Source: Leishmania donovani
Taxonomy: Eukaryota > Euglenozoa > Kinetoplastea > Trypanosomatida > Trypanosomatidae
Reading direction: 5' to 3'
DNA length: 64,000 nucleotides
Assembly (NCBI RefSeq): GCF_000227135.1
Contig: NC_018233.1
Span: 389,958 to 453,957, forward strand
Shown here: in pieces, positions 18,336-28,487 of the stretch
How the letters are laid out: every line of letters starts with the position of its first letter
Numbering within the stretch: position 1 is the stretch's first letter
The notes under the pieces: generated by a model
Database searches by the model: none
What the model saw: the letters and a program-made list of their open reading frames with translations, nothing else
Told to the model about the DNA's origin: nothing
Program-made: the position numbers and the translations under genes

Positions 18336-20528
18336 ATGGCAGCAAGCTTTACCTCCTCGACCGGCAGCAGCGCCGTGGGGCCGGCGGCCGCGTCGCGCCT
18401 CTTCACGCCGATTCGCATTGGCCGGCACATACAGCTGCCGAACCGCTTCTACATGCAGCCCATCTACCTCAACATGGAGAGTGAGCTCAAGTGCTACGGC
18501 GACGAGCACATGGCCGCGATGGCCGCCTTCTTTGGCGAGCGGGCGCACTACGGCGCGAAGCTGATCGTGGTCGGCGGCCTCGGCACGTCGAGGCTCGGCC
18601 GGTGGAAGAAAGATGCACTGATGCTTGGCACCTTCGACGCCGCCAAGGCGCTTTCGCGCGTCACACAGGCGGTGCACAGCGAGGGCGGTTACGTACTCGC
18701 CCAAGCCTTCCACGCGGGCCGCGCCGCCCGAAAGCGTCATTTTGTGTCCGCCACGTCGACGCCGTCGCCGGTGCAGCCGATCCGCAACACGCACCCGTAC
18801 AGGGTACCTGGCTGTATGGTGGACTACGTGGTGTCCGAGTACGAGCGGTTTGCACGGCTAGCCGAGGAGGCCGGGTTCGACGGGGTCGAGATCCCTGTCA
18901 GCGAGGGCAGCCTCCTGCATAACTTCCTGTCCTCCGCCGTGAACACGCGGCAGGACGCCTTTGGCGGGTCGCTGGAGCGCCGGCTCGAGATCACAGTGCG
19001 CGTGCTCGAAACCATCAAGAACTCCCTAGCGAACCCCGACCACTTTCTCGTGGCGTTGCGGTTATGTCTGCACGACCTGAAGGTCGGCGGCACGCCGATG
19101 ACCGAGACGCTACGGGTAGCCGAAGTGCTCGCCAAGAGCGGCCGCATCGACCTCTTGAACACGAGCGTCGGCATGCACGACTCGCCCGTTCAGACGCTGT
19201 CAGCCTACGTGCCGCATGGCACGTTTGCGCGGTCCTGCCAGCTGCTGAAGGAGCGGCTGACGGAGGTCGGTGCAGCGGATGTGCCGGTCGTTGCGTCGCA
19301 CCGGCTGCACACCATCGAGCTCTCCGAGAAGCTGCTCGAAAAGGGTGTGTGCGACATGGTCGGCGTCGCGCGGCCGCTGCTCGCGGACCCGCAGTACATC
19401 ACCAACGCAGCGGCGGGCCGCAGCGAGGATAGCATCCCGTGCATCGGCTGCAACCACTGCGTCAACCGGCTGTACAAGCACCAGCGCATCACGTGTGCGT
19501 TGAACCCCATCTCGGGCTACGAGCTCCAGCGAGGATGGAGGCCGGCCACGTACCGCAAGTCTGTCGCCGTTGTCGGGGCAGGCGCGGCGGGCGTGACGTG
19601 CGCGCTGACGCTGTGGCGCCGCGGCCACGACGTCACACTCTTTGAGAAGGAAAGCGTCATTGGTGGCCAGCTGAACCTCGCGAAGCGCGTGCCTGGCAAG
19701 GAAAACTACCAGGCCATGCTGGAGTACTGGACGCGGCAGCTGCGGCAGTCCTCCATCAACGTCCGCCTCAACACTGAGTTCACCCGCGAGGAGGTAGCTC
19801 GCAACCACCAGTTCTTCCACGCTGTCGTCATGGCGCACGGCTCCGTGCCGCGCCGCATCTCGTCCCACGTCATCGCCGGCGCGTCCGAGTGCCCGCTCAT
19901 CGTGCCCTTCTCACGCATCCTCGACGGCAGCGTCACGGCAGGTCGCCGCGTCGTCATCGTCGGCAACGGCGCCATCTCGCACGACGTTGCCTCCTTCCTG
20001 CTGCACGACCCCCGCGTCTCGCGCGAGGTCTCGCTGTACCTGGACGAGTGGGGCGTCAACCTCGAGGACGGCAGCCTGCTGGGCAGCCCGGAGCCGCGGA
20101 TGCCGCGCAACAACCGCGTGGTCACCATCTTCAACAAGGCGGACAAGGACGCGGACCTTTCCCGCGGCTGGGGCTGGGCGCAGAAACTTTGGATCAAGCA
20201 GCACGCGAGCACCGTGGTGTCGCACGGCATGCTCGAGAACTTCGACGCCGACGGCGTGCACATCTCCACGTTGCCACCGGACAGCCGCAAGTTCTTCGTG
20301 CCGTGCGACACCATCGTCTGGTGCATTGGCATGCTGCCGAACATCACCTACGGCACATGGATCTACGAGTGGATGAAGGACGGCGCGAAGGTGCGAGGTG
20401 AGATGATGGGCGACTTTAGCATCTACACGGCCGGCTCTTGCCGTGACAGCTACACCGGCGACGGACACGGCGAAGAAGATCTACTCCAGTGCGTCCACGA
20501 AGGGTACGAGATCGGCTACAAGATATGA
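18336..20528 (+). CDS. fadH: NADPH-dependent 2,4-dienoyl-CoA reductase, FadH type (730 aa)
   Basis: An iron-sulfur flavoprotein that reduces 2,4-dienoyl-CoA during oxidation of unsaturated fatty acids. An Old-Yellow-Enzyme barrel fills residues ~25-365, with QAFHAGRAARK, AGFDGVEI, NTRQDAFGGSLERR and MVGVARPLLADP. A 4Fe-4S site follows at Cys369, Cys372, Cys375 and Cys387 (C-x2-C-x2-C-x11-C). Then comes a Rossmann FAD site, VAVVGAGAAGVTCAL (~409-423), and a second nucleotide-binding stretch, RRVVIVGNGAISHDV (~537-551), for NADPH. E. coli FadH is about 670 residues, so length and order fit. Related barrel flavoenzymes such as trimethylamine dehydrogenase share the layout, so the substrate is inferred. 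No C-terminal SKL-type glycosomal signal is seen (ends GYKI). It pairs in pathway with the dehydrogenase at the window start. Confidence 0.88.
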   Translation: MAASFTSSTGSSAVGPAAASRLFTPIRIGRHIQLPNRFYMQPIYLNMESELKCYGDEHMAAMAAFFGERAHYGAKLIVVGGLGTSRLGRWKKDALMLGTFDAAKALSRVTQAVHSEGGYVLAQAFHAGRAARKRHFVSATSTPSPVQPIRNTHPYRVPGCMVDYVVSEYERFARLAEEAGFDGVEIPVSEGSLLHNFLSSAVNTRQDAFGGSLERRLEITVRVLETIKNSLANPDHFLVALRLCLHDLKVGGTPMTETLRVAEVLAKSGRIDLLNTSVGMHDSPVQTLSAYVPHGTFARSCQLLKERLTEVGAADVPVVASHRLHTIELSEKLLEKGVCDMVGVARPLLADPQYITNAAAGRSEDSIPCIGCNHCVNRLYKHQRITCALNPISGYELQRGWRPATYRKSVAVVGAGAAGVTCALTLWRRGHDVTLFEKESVIGGQLNLAKRVPGKENYQAMLEYWTRQLRQSSINVRLNTEFTREEVARNHQFFHAVVMAHGSVPRRISSHVIAGASECPLIVPFSRILDGSVTAGRRVVIVGNGAISHDVASFLLHDPRVSREVSLYLDEWGVNLEDGSLLGSPEPRMPRNNRVVTIFNKADKDADLSRGWGWAQKLWIKQHASTVVSHGMLENFDADGVHISTLPPDSRKFFVPCDTIVWCIGMLPNITYGTWIYEWMKDGAKVRGEMMGDFSIYTAGSCRDSYTGDGHGEEDLLQCVHEGYEIGYKI

Positions 20529-22046
20529 GGCTGACATCTCGATGGTCGCGCGGCGGCGGTGGCCTGTGCCTGGTGAAGGATCCACACAGCTTTCCAGCGC
20601 TTCGCGTTGCTCGCTGGTTGCTAGCCTGCCCTGCAGCGCTTGCCTGCTTGCGTGTGGGGACGAGTTGTGGGGCCTCCGGAACGGATGACGCGCGGCAAAG
20701 AGAGGGCAGATGGCATGTGACCACACCGCTGCGGACGCCATCTGGTGTCCAATCCATGCACACGCGGGCAAGGCAAACCGACGGAAAGCGCTGCTTGGCA
20801 GCGGGGCGAGTCGCAGGAGCGGCAGTGAGCGGCGCAATGAGCTATGCTGGTGTGTGTGTGTGAAAAGGCGGAGAGGGCGGGCTGATGTGTCTGAGATCGA
20901 GTGGCTTGGGTGTCGCCTGGTGCTCGATCCTCAATCTCGCGGCCCCCTTCGCCTCCGCTTCCGCACGTGCATGCACGTGCGATGACGAGGGTTCAGGGCA
21001 TTGGGAGAAAGCGATGTACAACCGCAGGTGAGGTGTCGCGATGAGGCAACGTTGGCGATGTGGCAACGTGCGGGTGAGTCTCGATCAATCCTCTCATCAA
21101 CGAACTCGAACACGCGGTCGTACGGATGTGGAACACCAGCAGCGATGTGGCTGCATCAACACCTCTCACCACTACCCCTTCACTTGCGTGCATCGCCGCC
21201 TTGTACTCTTCACCGTTTCGGGGCCTCGGTAGGCGTCCGAGATATGCGCTCATGCTCACGGGCATTTTACATCCGTCCCTCTTCCTCTCTCTCTTGCGCC
21301 TGTGCGCGTGCGGCGGGGAGCGCAACACCACCACTCATCTTCTTTACCCGCTCACCCGCACACCTGTGCGCGCGCGCACACACACACACACAACCGTTGA
21401 AGGGAGGAGCTACGAACACGACAGCAGGTGCTACGCCGCAGTGCGGATTCTCGCCTCGCCTCTCCCCTCAACCAGCAGCTGGCCCCACACTCACTCACTC
21501 AGCAGCCCTCCTTCCGCATTTGTGAGAAGACGCACGGCACACTCACACACCTGACTCCTCGGCCCCCCCCTCCCCCCTCCAGGACACACACACACACACA
21601 GCACGTGTATTGGCAACACGCGTGGCGTATTTCTGTGCGCATCGCAAGCACCCAGTACGGACAAGCTCTTGACTTCCTCCCTCACTATTATTATTATTAC
21701 TGTCGTTGTTTATATCGACCCCCTCTCCCTCCTCCTCCCCTCTTCTCCCCTCCGCGCCGTTGCCTTTTCGCTTTCTGCACATTCTTTCATCGGAGTTGCT
21801 CGACGCTTCGTCGGGCAGCATATCTCATCCGCATCGCCGTCCGCCTCTCCATCGTTATCAAAATCGTTGTTGTCCTTCGCGTGTGGGCGCGCGCATCCGT
21901 GCGCATTCGCCTCTCGCTCTCTGTCGCTCCCCGTGTGTGTGCGTGCGCGCGTGCGTGCCCTCCCTCCCAACACACGCACGCGCGCACGCCCTTAGCCGCT
22001 GCAGGCATCATCAGCTGTGCACCCATCGCGCTGCGATACGTGCGAT
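20529..22046. other. Intergenic spacer (1.5 kb)
   Basis: No supportable gene. The first ~450 bp are less pyrimidine-rich than other spacers. Further along are CA tracts (about 21378-21391 and 21589-21602), an ATT tract (21685-21699), and CT-rich tracts at 21555-21585 and 21715-21760 before the acceptor region (AG near 22001-22014). Confidence 0.55.
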
Positions 22047-23957
22047 ATGTCGCTCTTCCCTCAAGGCCCCTCATCGCCGCCGGCGAAATGTCCGCAGGAG
22101 TGCGTTGCCTCCTCATGTGTGTCGCTTCCCATAACACCACCGTGTATCGCCCGCCGCGTACTGCCCCTCTTCCCGCCACCGGGATGCCACATGTACGACG
22201 CCTACCGCAACTGCTTCCAGTACCGGCCAGATGTGCAACGGAAGCTTGTCGAGGCGGTGCAGCGGGAGAGGCACCTGCGGCACCAGGCTGCCCTACACGC
22301 AGGAGACGCCGCCACTTTGAGTGCTGCGGTGTTGCGCAAGGAAGCAGTGGCGATGGATAGCACATCGTGCTGCTGTGCTCTGGATGCAGCGCAGCTATTC
22401 GCCACCCCAGAGGACATGCCGACCCCGCCTCTGCCGCTCTCTCGCTGCGAGCTGCACGAGGTCCTCCTGGCGCTGTCGCCGCGCTGGCAGAGCTACCCGT
22501 GGCGACTGTGCTTCGACACCGCCAGTGACGGATTCAGCCTCTCCAGCCTCTACCGCCGCATGGAGGCGGTGGATGCGAAGCAGTCGCAGGTGAAGACCGT
22601 CGCCTTCGGGCTGTTCTTTGTGCACTCTGGCGAGGACGCCGCGCTGTCGAACGCGCAGGCCGCGAGCCCGGCGGACAGCCTCTCGGCCTCTTCGATGAAC
22701 GTCTCGTACGCGGTGTCGCCACCGGCTGCCGGCGCATCTCATTCATTTCTCGAGGCGCACCGCTCGAGCTCCCGGCGGTACGGCGCCGCCCACGGCGCGC
22801 TGCAGCACAGTGTGCTCGGCTGCTTCACCCCTGAGGTGCCGTGCCTCGGTCGCCATGCCGCTAACATATACTTTGGCTCCCCCGACACATTTGTCTTCCG
22901 GCTGGATCAGCTGAGCTGCGCGCCGTCGCGTGGGGCGTGGATGGCGACAGATGTGGAAAAGAAGCAGAAGCCGCAAGGGGCGCAACAGCAGGAGAAGCAG
23001 CAGCATGGCAAGGCTGCCGAGCCTCATACCTGTGCCCCGGCAACCTCCACAACAGCAGCCGGTGCAGCACCAGCGTACGGTTACGCGAGGCTTGTCCTCG
23101 CCGATGATGACATTGCGGGAGTACCGGTACCGATGCCGAGCCGGATGACCATTGAGCACTCCGTGGGCTCGAAGCACACTGTCGACAAGTCGATGGTGCA
23201 CTCGTCACCACTCCTGCGACCAAGCGAGGTGCCGCCGCTGCTGAATCTGTCGCCTCTACGGGCAACCGTCGTTTTATCCAGCAACGCGGCCGCCATGTCC
23301 GGCGTCCGCGGCGCACCTGACATCGTTGTGCCGGCCCCGCGGGGTAGGCGGCATCGACTGCTGCGCCCTGTGCACCCGGCTCGAGTGGTGCCGCAGGCGC
23401 CGCTGTTGGAGAAGTTCACCTGGTGCGGCAACACGCACAATAGAAAGTTCATCGTCTGCAACCCCCACTTCTTCGCCATTGGAGGCGGCCAAAGCGGGGC
23501 GGCCCTATACGTCGACGAGGCGCTGCAGTACGGCACGAGCAGCACTTGGTGCGAGACGTTCAGCGCGCCGTGTCTCTTCGGCCCGCGCATGGGCAGCGCC
23601 GACGTATCACCCGTATCGTCGTTGATGCAGTCGTACATATCTGGAAAAGACAGTCCCCGTGGCGGCCCTGCGCGCCAGGCCAGCGGCTTGCCACACGTCG
23701 AGTTCGCCATCAGCCGCGTCGTGTGGTTCAGCATCACAGAGGACAAGCGTAATCTGCGCATAATGAGCGTCGCCGACGCATCTTTACCCTCTGCTGAGGC
23801 GCACCGCTGTGGCTGTGGGCGTTACAGCTGCGCTAGCGGCAGTCACACCACCACTCTCGACACGATGTCAGCAGGGAAATCAACAACGCCATCGCCGCCA
23901 CCCGCCTCCACGTTTCTTCACCGGTGCGACTTACTGCCGTTCGCGGCGCCAATCTAG
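22047..23957 (+). CDS. TLDc-domain protein (636 aa)
   Basis: The protein carries a TLDc domain, the fold found in OXR1/NCOA7/TBC1D24-type proteins linked to oxidative-stress protection and V-ATPase regulation. Characteristic pieces in order are PWRLCFDTASDGFSLSSLYR (~150-170), VKTVAFGLFFVHS, YFGSPDTFVFRL, KFTWCGNTHNRKFIVCNPHF, AIGGGQSGAALYVDEALQ followed by YGTSSTWCETF, and VEFAISRVVWFSI near 550. Long Ser/Ala/Gln-rich inserts, absent from typical ~170-residue TLDc domains, separate these strands. No TBC, LysM or GRAM module is evident. The first in-frame ATG is 22047; ATG 22191 (MYDAYRNC) is a credible alternative start, because the 48 residues before it are Pro/Cys-rich and unstructured. 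Confidence 0.85.
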   Translation: MSLFPQGPSSPPAKCPQECVASSCVSLPITPPCIARRVLPLFPPPGCHMYDAYRNCFQYRPDVQRKLVEAVQRERHLRHQAALHAGDAATLSAAVLRKEAVAMDSTSCCCALDAAQLFATPEDMPTPPLPLSRCELHEVLLALSPRWQSYPWRLCFDTASDGFSLSSLYRRMEAVDAKQSQVKTVAFGLFFVHSGEDAALSNAQAASPADSLSASSMNVSYAVSPPAAGASHSFLEAHRSSSRRYGAAHGALQHSVLGCFTPEVPCLGRHAANIYFGSPDTFVFRLDQLSCAPSRGAWMATDVEKKQKPQGAQQQEKQQHGKAAEPHTCAPATSTTAAGAAPAYGYARLVLADDDIAGVPVPMPSRMTIEHSVGSKHTVDKSMVHSSPLLRPSEVPPLLNLSPLRATVVLSSNAAAMSGVRGAPDIVVPAPRGRRHRLLRPVHPARVVPQAPLLEKFTWCGNTHNRKFIVCNPHFFAIGGGQSGAALYVDEALQYGTSSTWCETFSAPCLFGPRMGSADVSPVSSLMQSYISGKDSPRGGPARQASGLPHVEFAISRVVWFSITEDKRNLRIMSVADASLPSAEAHRCGCGRYSCASGSHTTTLDTMSAGKSTTPSPPPASTFLHRCDLLPFAAPI

Positions 23958-25061
23958 AGACAGGCGCACGCGCTTTACAAGCCGCAAGGGGTGAGGTGGG
24001 CGAGGTCGGCGAGGTGGGGTGGGGAGGGGCAGGGCGCCGGTCTGCAGATCTCTCTCCAAAGCGGTGTGTGCATGCGCGCGGCAGGCATCCGTTACCCGCA
24101 TGAGGGCATCCGTTCCTGCATTCTTCTCCGGTCACGATGGAGGCTGCACATCACCGCTGCTTCTATCACTCCTCTGCTCGTGTGTGTGTGTGTGTGTGTG
24201 CGTGCTTGCGTGTGTGTCTGTGCTCCTTTCCGCGAACTAGGCTGTAGCGCACGAGGACCGTAGCGTAGGGGTGCGCACTCAGAGCGATAACACGTCCTGT
24301 AGGTACTTCAGCGCGCCGTCTACCCGTCTTGTGCACTCCGCTCTCGTGTTCTGCATGTGCAACGCACACACCCCACTGCCCCTCTGTCCTGCCCTGCCGC
24401 GGATGATACCGCCGTGCCTTGACCCTCCTCCTCCACCCCTGAGCAGACCCGTGCTGCCTCCACGCCTCTGCACAACTCCTCTTTCTTTTTCTCTCGCGCG
24501 CGGTGCGTGTGGCTGCGTGGCAGCGCGGTGATGCTCCGTTCAAAGTGCTCCTCGCGCCCGCCTAAAAAGTTTTCCTGCGTCTCGTCCAGACCCCCTCCCC
24601 ACCTTTCTCCTCCCTTCGTTGTGTCGCCATACGTACGGCTGCCTGCAGATACGCGTCCACACGTGTATACACCCCGTCTCGTCTACCATTTCTCTCTCTG
24701 CGAGTGTGTGCACACCGCCTCGGATCAGCCGCACCTGCCGCTGTCGCATGCACACACACACACAGACTCCCATAGAAATCGTAGCTTGCCTCTGTTCATT
24801 GCCGTGCGCACGCGCTCCTTTTGGATTTGATTGCCTTCCGTGCCTTTCACGCAGCGCTTGTTCCTCGCAGCACATCACTGCGCGCCGTCCCCATCCCCTT
24901 CCATCCCCGCCCCGCTCGCTGCATCATCGTTAACGCTTCGCAGCTCGCAGCCCTTTCAGCAGCGCCTCCCGTTCATCTGGGAGCCTGTGCGCGTGCACCC
25001 AGTCGTCGGGTGCTGTCCCTCTCTCGGTGGTCACCGTCGTCGTCTCCCCTTCCCCTCCCTG
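23958..25061. other. Intergenic spacer (1.1 kb)
   Basis: No gene seen. A GT microsatellite lies at about 24180-24216 and a CA tract near 24749-24763. Pyrimidine-rich stretches near 24840-24910 and 25016-25060 are candidate acceptor tracts for GFAT, with AG sites around 24943-24961. Confidence 0.55.
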
Positions 25062-27074
25062 ATGTGCGGCATCTTGGGCTACGCCAACAGCAACGTGCCG
25101 CGCACGGTGGAGCAGATCTTAGACATTCTGCTCTGCTGCATTCAGAAGGTGGAGTACCGCGGCTACGACAGCGCAGGCCTCGCCATCGACGCAAACATCG
25201 GCAGCGGCAAGGAGGACGGCACCGCCGCCAGTGCGCCGACGCCGCGTCCTTGTGTGGTGCGCAGCGTCGGCAACATCAACCAGCTTCGCGAGAAGGTGTT
25301 CAGCGAGGCGGTCGCCGCTACGCTGCCACCGATGGACGCCACGACGAGCCACCACGTCGGCATTGTGCACACACGGTGGGCCACGCACGGTGGTGTGTGC
25401 GAGCGCAACTGCCACCCACAGCAGAGCAACAACGGCGAGTTCACCATTGTGCATAACGGCATCGTCACGAACTACTCCGCGCTGAAGGAGCTTCTCAAGG
25501 GGGAGGGGTACGTCTTCTACTCCGACACCGACACGGAGGTCATTAGCGTCCTCTCCGAGTACCTCTACACGCGCAAGGGCGTCCACAATTTCGCCGACCT
25601 GCTGCTGGAGCTGTCAAACATGGTGGAGGGCAGTTACGCGTTGCTTGTCAAGAGCGTCTACTTTCCTGGTCAGGTGGCGGCGAGCCGCCAGGGGTCGCCG
25701 CTGATGGTCGGCATCCGGCATACAGACAATCGCGGCTCCGTGATGAAGCTGCAGACGTACGACTTCACCGACCCATCGGGGCCCCTCGAGGTCTTCTTCT
25801 CCTCCGACCCGAACGCGTTCGCTGAGTACACGCGCGATGTTGTGTACCTCGAGGACAACGACATTGTTCACTACTGCGACGGCGCACTGCGCTTCTACAA
25901 CGCAGCGGAGCGCCAGAGGTCAATCATCAAGCGCGAGGTGCAGCACCTGGAGACGAAGCTGGAGAGCCTGTCCAAGGGCAACTACGCGCACTTCATGCTA
26001 AAGGAGATCTACGATCAGGCAGAGTCCGTCATCAGCTCCATGCACGGCCGCATCGACTTCAGCAGCGGGACAGTGCAGCTCGGCGGCTTCACCCAGCAGA
26101 GCATTCGCGCCATTCTCACCAGTCGCCGCATCCTCTTCATCGCGTGCGGCTCCTCGCTCAACAGCTGCATCGCTGTGCGGCCGCTCTTCGAGGAGCTCGT
26201 GCCGCTGCCGATCTCCGTCGAGAATGCCTCCGACTTCATTGACCGCAGACCACAGATGCAGCGGAACGACACGTGCTTCTTCATCTCGCAGTCCGGCGAG
26301 ACGGCTGACACGCTCATGGCGCTGAAGCTGTGTAGCGAGGCTGGCGCGATGTGCATCGGCATCACGAACGTCGTTGAATCCAGCATCAGCCGGCTGACGC
26401 ACTGCGGCATCCATCTGAAGGCTGGCGTCGAGGTCGGTGTGGCGTCAACAAAGGCATACACGTCACAGGTGATCGTGATGACGCTGGTGGCGCTGTTGCT
26501 CAGCAGCGACTCGGTGTGGCTGCAGGAGCGCCGCAACGAGATCTTGCGCGGTCTGTCCGAGGTGTCAGCAAAGATCGCCGAGGTGCTTAGGATCACACAC
26601 GACCCCGTGAAGGCGCTGGCGGCGCGGCTGAAGGAGAGCCACTCTGTTATTGTACTCGGCCGCGGCTACGACCTGGCTACCGCGATGGAGGCTGCGCTGA
26701 AGGTGAAGGAGCTGAGCTACGTTCACGCGGAAGGCATCCACAGCGGCGAGCTCAAGCATGGGCCGCTCGCGCTGATTGATGAGACGGTGCCGGTGCTGGC
26801 GATGTGCACCAATGACAAGCACTTCGGCTTGAGCAAGGCAGCGGTGCAGCAGGTGAACGCTCGCAACGGCGCCGTCGTCGTTTTCGCGACTGTGGTAGAC
26901 GCTGAGCTAAAGGCGGCCGCGAGCGAGATCGTCCTCGTTCCAAAGACGGTGGACTGTCTTCAGTGTGTCATTAACGTTATTCCGTTTCAGTTGCTGGCCT
27001 ACTACATGGCGCTGCTGCGCGGCAATAACGTGGACTGCCCGCGCAACCTGGCCAAGAGCGTCACCGTGCAGTAG
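25062..27074 (+). CDS. Glutamine:fructose-6-phosphate aminotransferase, GFAT (670 aa)
   Basis: Makes glucosamine-6-phosphate from fructose-6-phosphate and glutamine, the committed step to UDP-GlcNAc used for GPI anchors and glycoproteins. The N-terminal class II glutaminase domain begins MCGILGYA, where Cys2 becomes the N-terminal nucleophile. It continues with YRGYDSAGLA, HTRWATHG and NGEFTIVHNGIV. Two SIS sugar-isomerase domains follow, with IACGSSLNS, SQSGETADT, VGVASTKAYTSQ and HAEGIHSGELKHGPLALID. The C-terminus, LAKSVTVQ, is the usual family ending. Everything is intact and the length fits eukaryotic GFAT. The start is fixed by chemistry, since Cys must directly follow Met; the open frame back to 24831 would bury it and is rejected. 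No PTS1 is present. Confidence 0.97.
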   Translation: MCGILGYANSNVPRTVEQILDILLCCIQKVEYRGYDSAGLAIDANIGSGKEDGTAASAPTPRPCVVRSVGNINQLREKVFSEAVAATLPPMDATTSHHVGIVHTRWATHGGVCERNCHPQQSNNGEFTIVHNGIVTNYSALKELLKGEGYVFYSDTDTEVISVLSEYLYTRKGVHNFADLLLELSNMVEGSYALLVKSVYFPGQVAASRQGSPLMVGIRHTDNRGSVMKLQTYDFTDPSGPLEVFFSSDPNAFAEYTRDVVYLEDNDIVHYCDGALRFYNAAERQRSIIKREVQHLETKLESLSKGNYAHFMLKEIYDQAESVISSMHGRIDFSSGTVQLGGFTQQSIRAILTSRRILFIACGSSLNSCIAVRPLFEELVPLPISVENASDFIDRRPQMQRNDTCFFISQSGETADTLMALKLCSEAGAMCIGITNVVESSISRLTHCGIHLKAGVEVGVASTKAYTSQVIVMTLVALLLSSDSVWLQERRNEILRGLSEVSAKIAEVLRITHDPVKALAARLKESHSVIVLGRGYDLATAMEAALKVKELSYVHAEGIHSGELKHGPLALIDETVPVLAMCTNDKHFGLSKAAVQQVNARNGAVVVFATVVDAELKAAASEIVLVPKTVDCLQCVINVIPFQLLAYYMALLRGNNVDCPRNLAKSVTVQ

Positions 27075-28487
27075 TACCGCATGTATGCTCGCACGCGCGT
27101 GTGTGCGTGTGGGTGTGCCGAGTACTGAGGCTGAGAGGATACGGCGTGAGGCTGTCGCTCGCGCTGCTTTCCGTGTATTGTGGCACACTGCATGTGGGCG
27201 CGTGTGTGTGTCTCCGTGCGCATTGCCACATCTCCTCTTCCGCCCCACTCCCGCCCCTCCCTCTGTGACACCGGCAGCTCCTTCGCGGCTGTCGGCTCTG
27301 TTTCAAGTGCCGTCCTTTTCGTCTTGTGCTGACGCTGATGTGCATCATTTCTTGGCCACCCTTTCTCTCTTCCGTCCTCCCATACGCGCTTGTCTGTGCG
27401 CTTGCCGCGGGCTGTTCCGTGCCCCTACCCCCTCCTCTCATCCTTCCCCTCTCTTCTTTCTCGCCCCCGCCAACGACAACAACACCCCCATCCCCATCCC
27501 CACACTCACCTCCCAAGAGGAGTGTGCGATGCGTTGTGCGGGCGCATGTGATGAAGCGGATGGACCGATACGCGTACGCGTGTTTTCGAGTGAAACCAAA
27601 GACGCGAGCGAAGGAAGAGTGAGAGCCGCGAGCGGTACGCGTGCGCGTGAAGGGGAAGGGCAGCGCGCGTGGCGTGGAAGGCCCCGTGGCTGGATGCCCG
27701 TCTGCTCGTCGTCCTCATCTTCTGCGCGTGCGGGTGTCTCTGCCGCCTACTCTCTTTGCTTCGCTTCTCCGCTCCTGCGATGTCTCTCCTTTTTAGTGTG
27801 TGTGCGTGTGTGCGTTGTGTCGGCTGTGTCGGCCACCACCACCGCCACCACCACTCTCCACCTCCCCCCATCTCCCTCTCCGTTGCCTGCGCCCCTCACT
27901 TGAGCGATGTTTTCTCAGCGGGGGGGGAGGGGCGACTCTTCGCGTGCGCGTACGAGTCGAGCGCGCGACGAAACCAAGCTAACAAAGAAGACCAGGGGTG
28001 GCATCCACCTCCTCCGCCGAGCAGACGCGGATGTCGGCACCCACCGACGCGCAAACGCAAACGCAAGAGGTCCGCACACGTCATGCCAATGTAGTTGCTT
28101 CTGTGCATGCGGCCTGGCCACCGCTCTCTGTTCCATGAAGGGCTGCTGTAGCTCCTCGCAGCACCCTCTTCCCCTCCCTCCCGGCCTCCGTGTCTTGTGT
28201 TGCCGTCCAACCGAATCCTTTTCCTCTCCTCTGTCTGCCCACCGCACACCACTGCATTGCGCAGAACGTTATCAGCCCGCGCCACCCCCACCCGCCCCTC
28301 TGCGCCTTCGCAGCGCCGTGCCCCGCTCGCTTTCAGTCTTCCTCCTCCTCTAGGCAAGAACGATCGAGGGGGGGGGCTGAGGAGAGAACAGCACAAGACG
28401 CGCAGCCGACCTCAGCCTTTGCATGCGCCGGGGAGTGAGGCGTCGACACATCCGGCAGCCGCACCCGCCCCAATCGCTAGCGCGGCC
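27075..28487. other. Intergenic spacer (1.4 kb)
   Basis: No gene seen. Several CT-rich tracts (27240-27270, 27415-27465, 27845-27895), ACC-type trinucleotide stretches near 27835-27855, short G runs (27919-27930 and 28369-28377) and the acceptor for the Mob1 gene. Confidence 0.55.
28337..28353 (+). promoter_or_regulatory. Candidate trans-splice acceptor for the Mob1 gene
   Basis: An almost pure C/T run (CTTCCTCCTCCTC) ends TAG, with AG at 28352-28353. It would give a 134-nt 5' UTR before ATG 28488. Confidence 0.5.

Noticed and set aside
21428..22360. 310-codon + strand open frame overlapping the TLDc gene start
   Set aside because: Different frame from the TLDc domain and composed of CA/CT repeat translation.
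24831..25061. N-terminal extension of GFAT by 77 residues
   Set aside because: The glutaminase nucleophile must be Cys directly after the initiator Met, which fixes the start at 25062.
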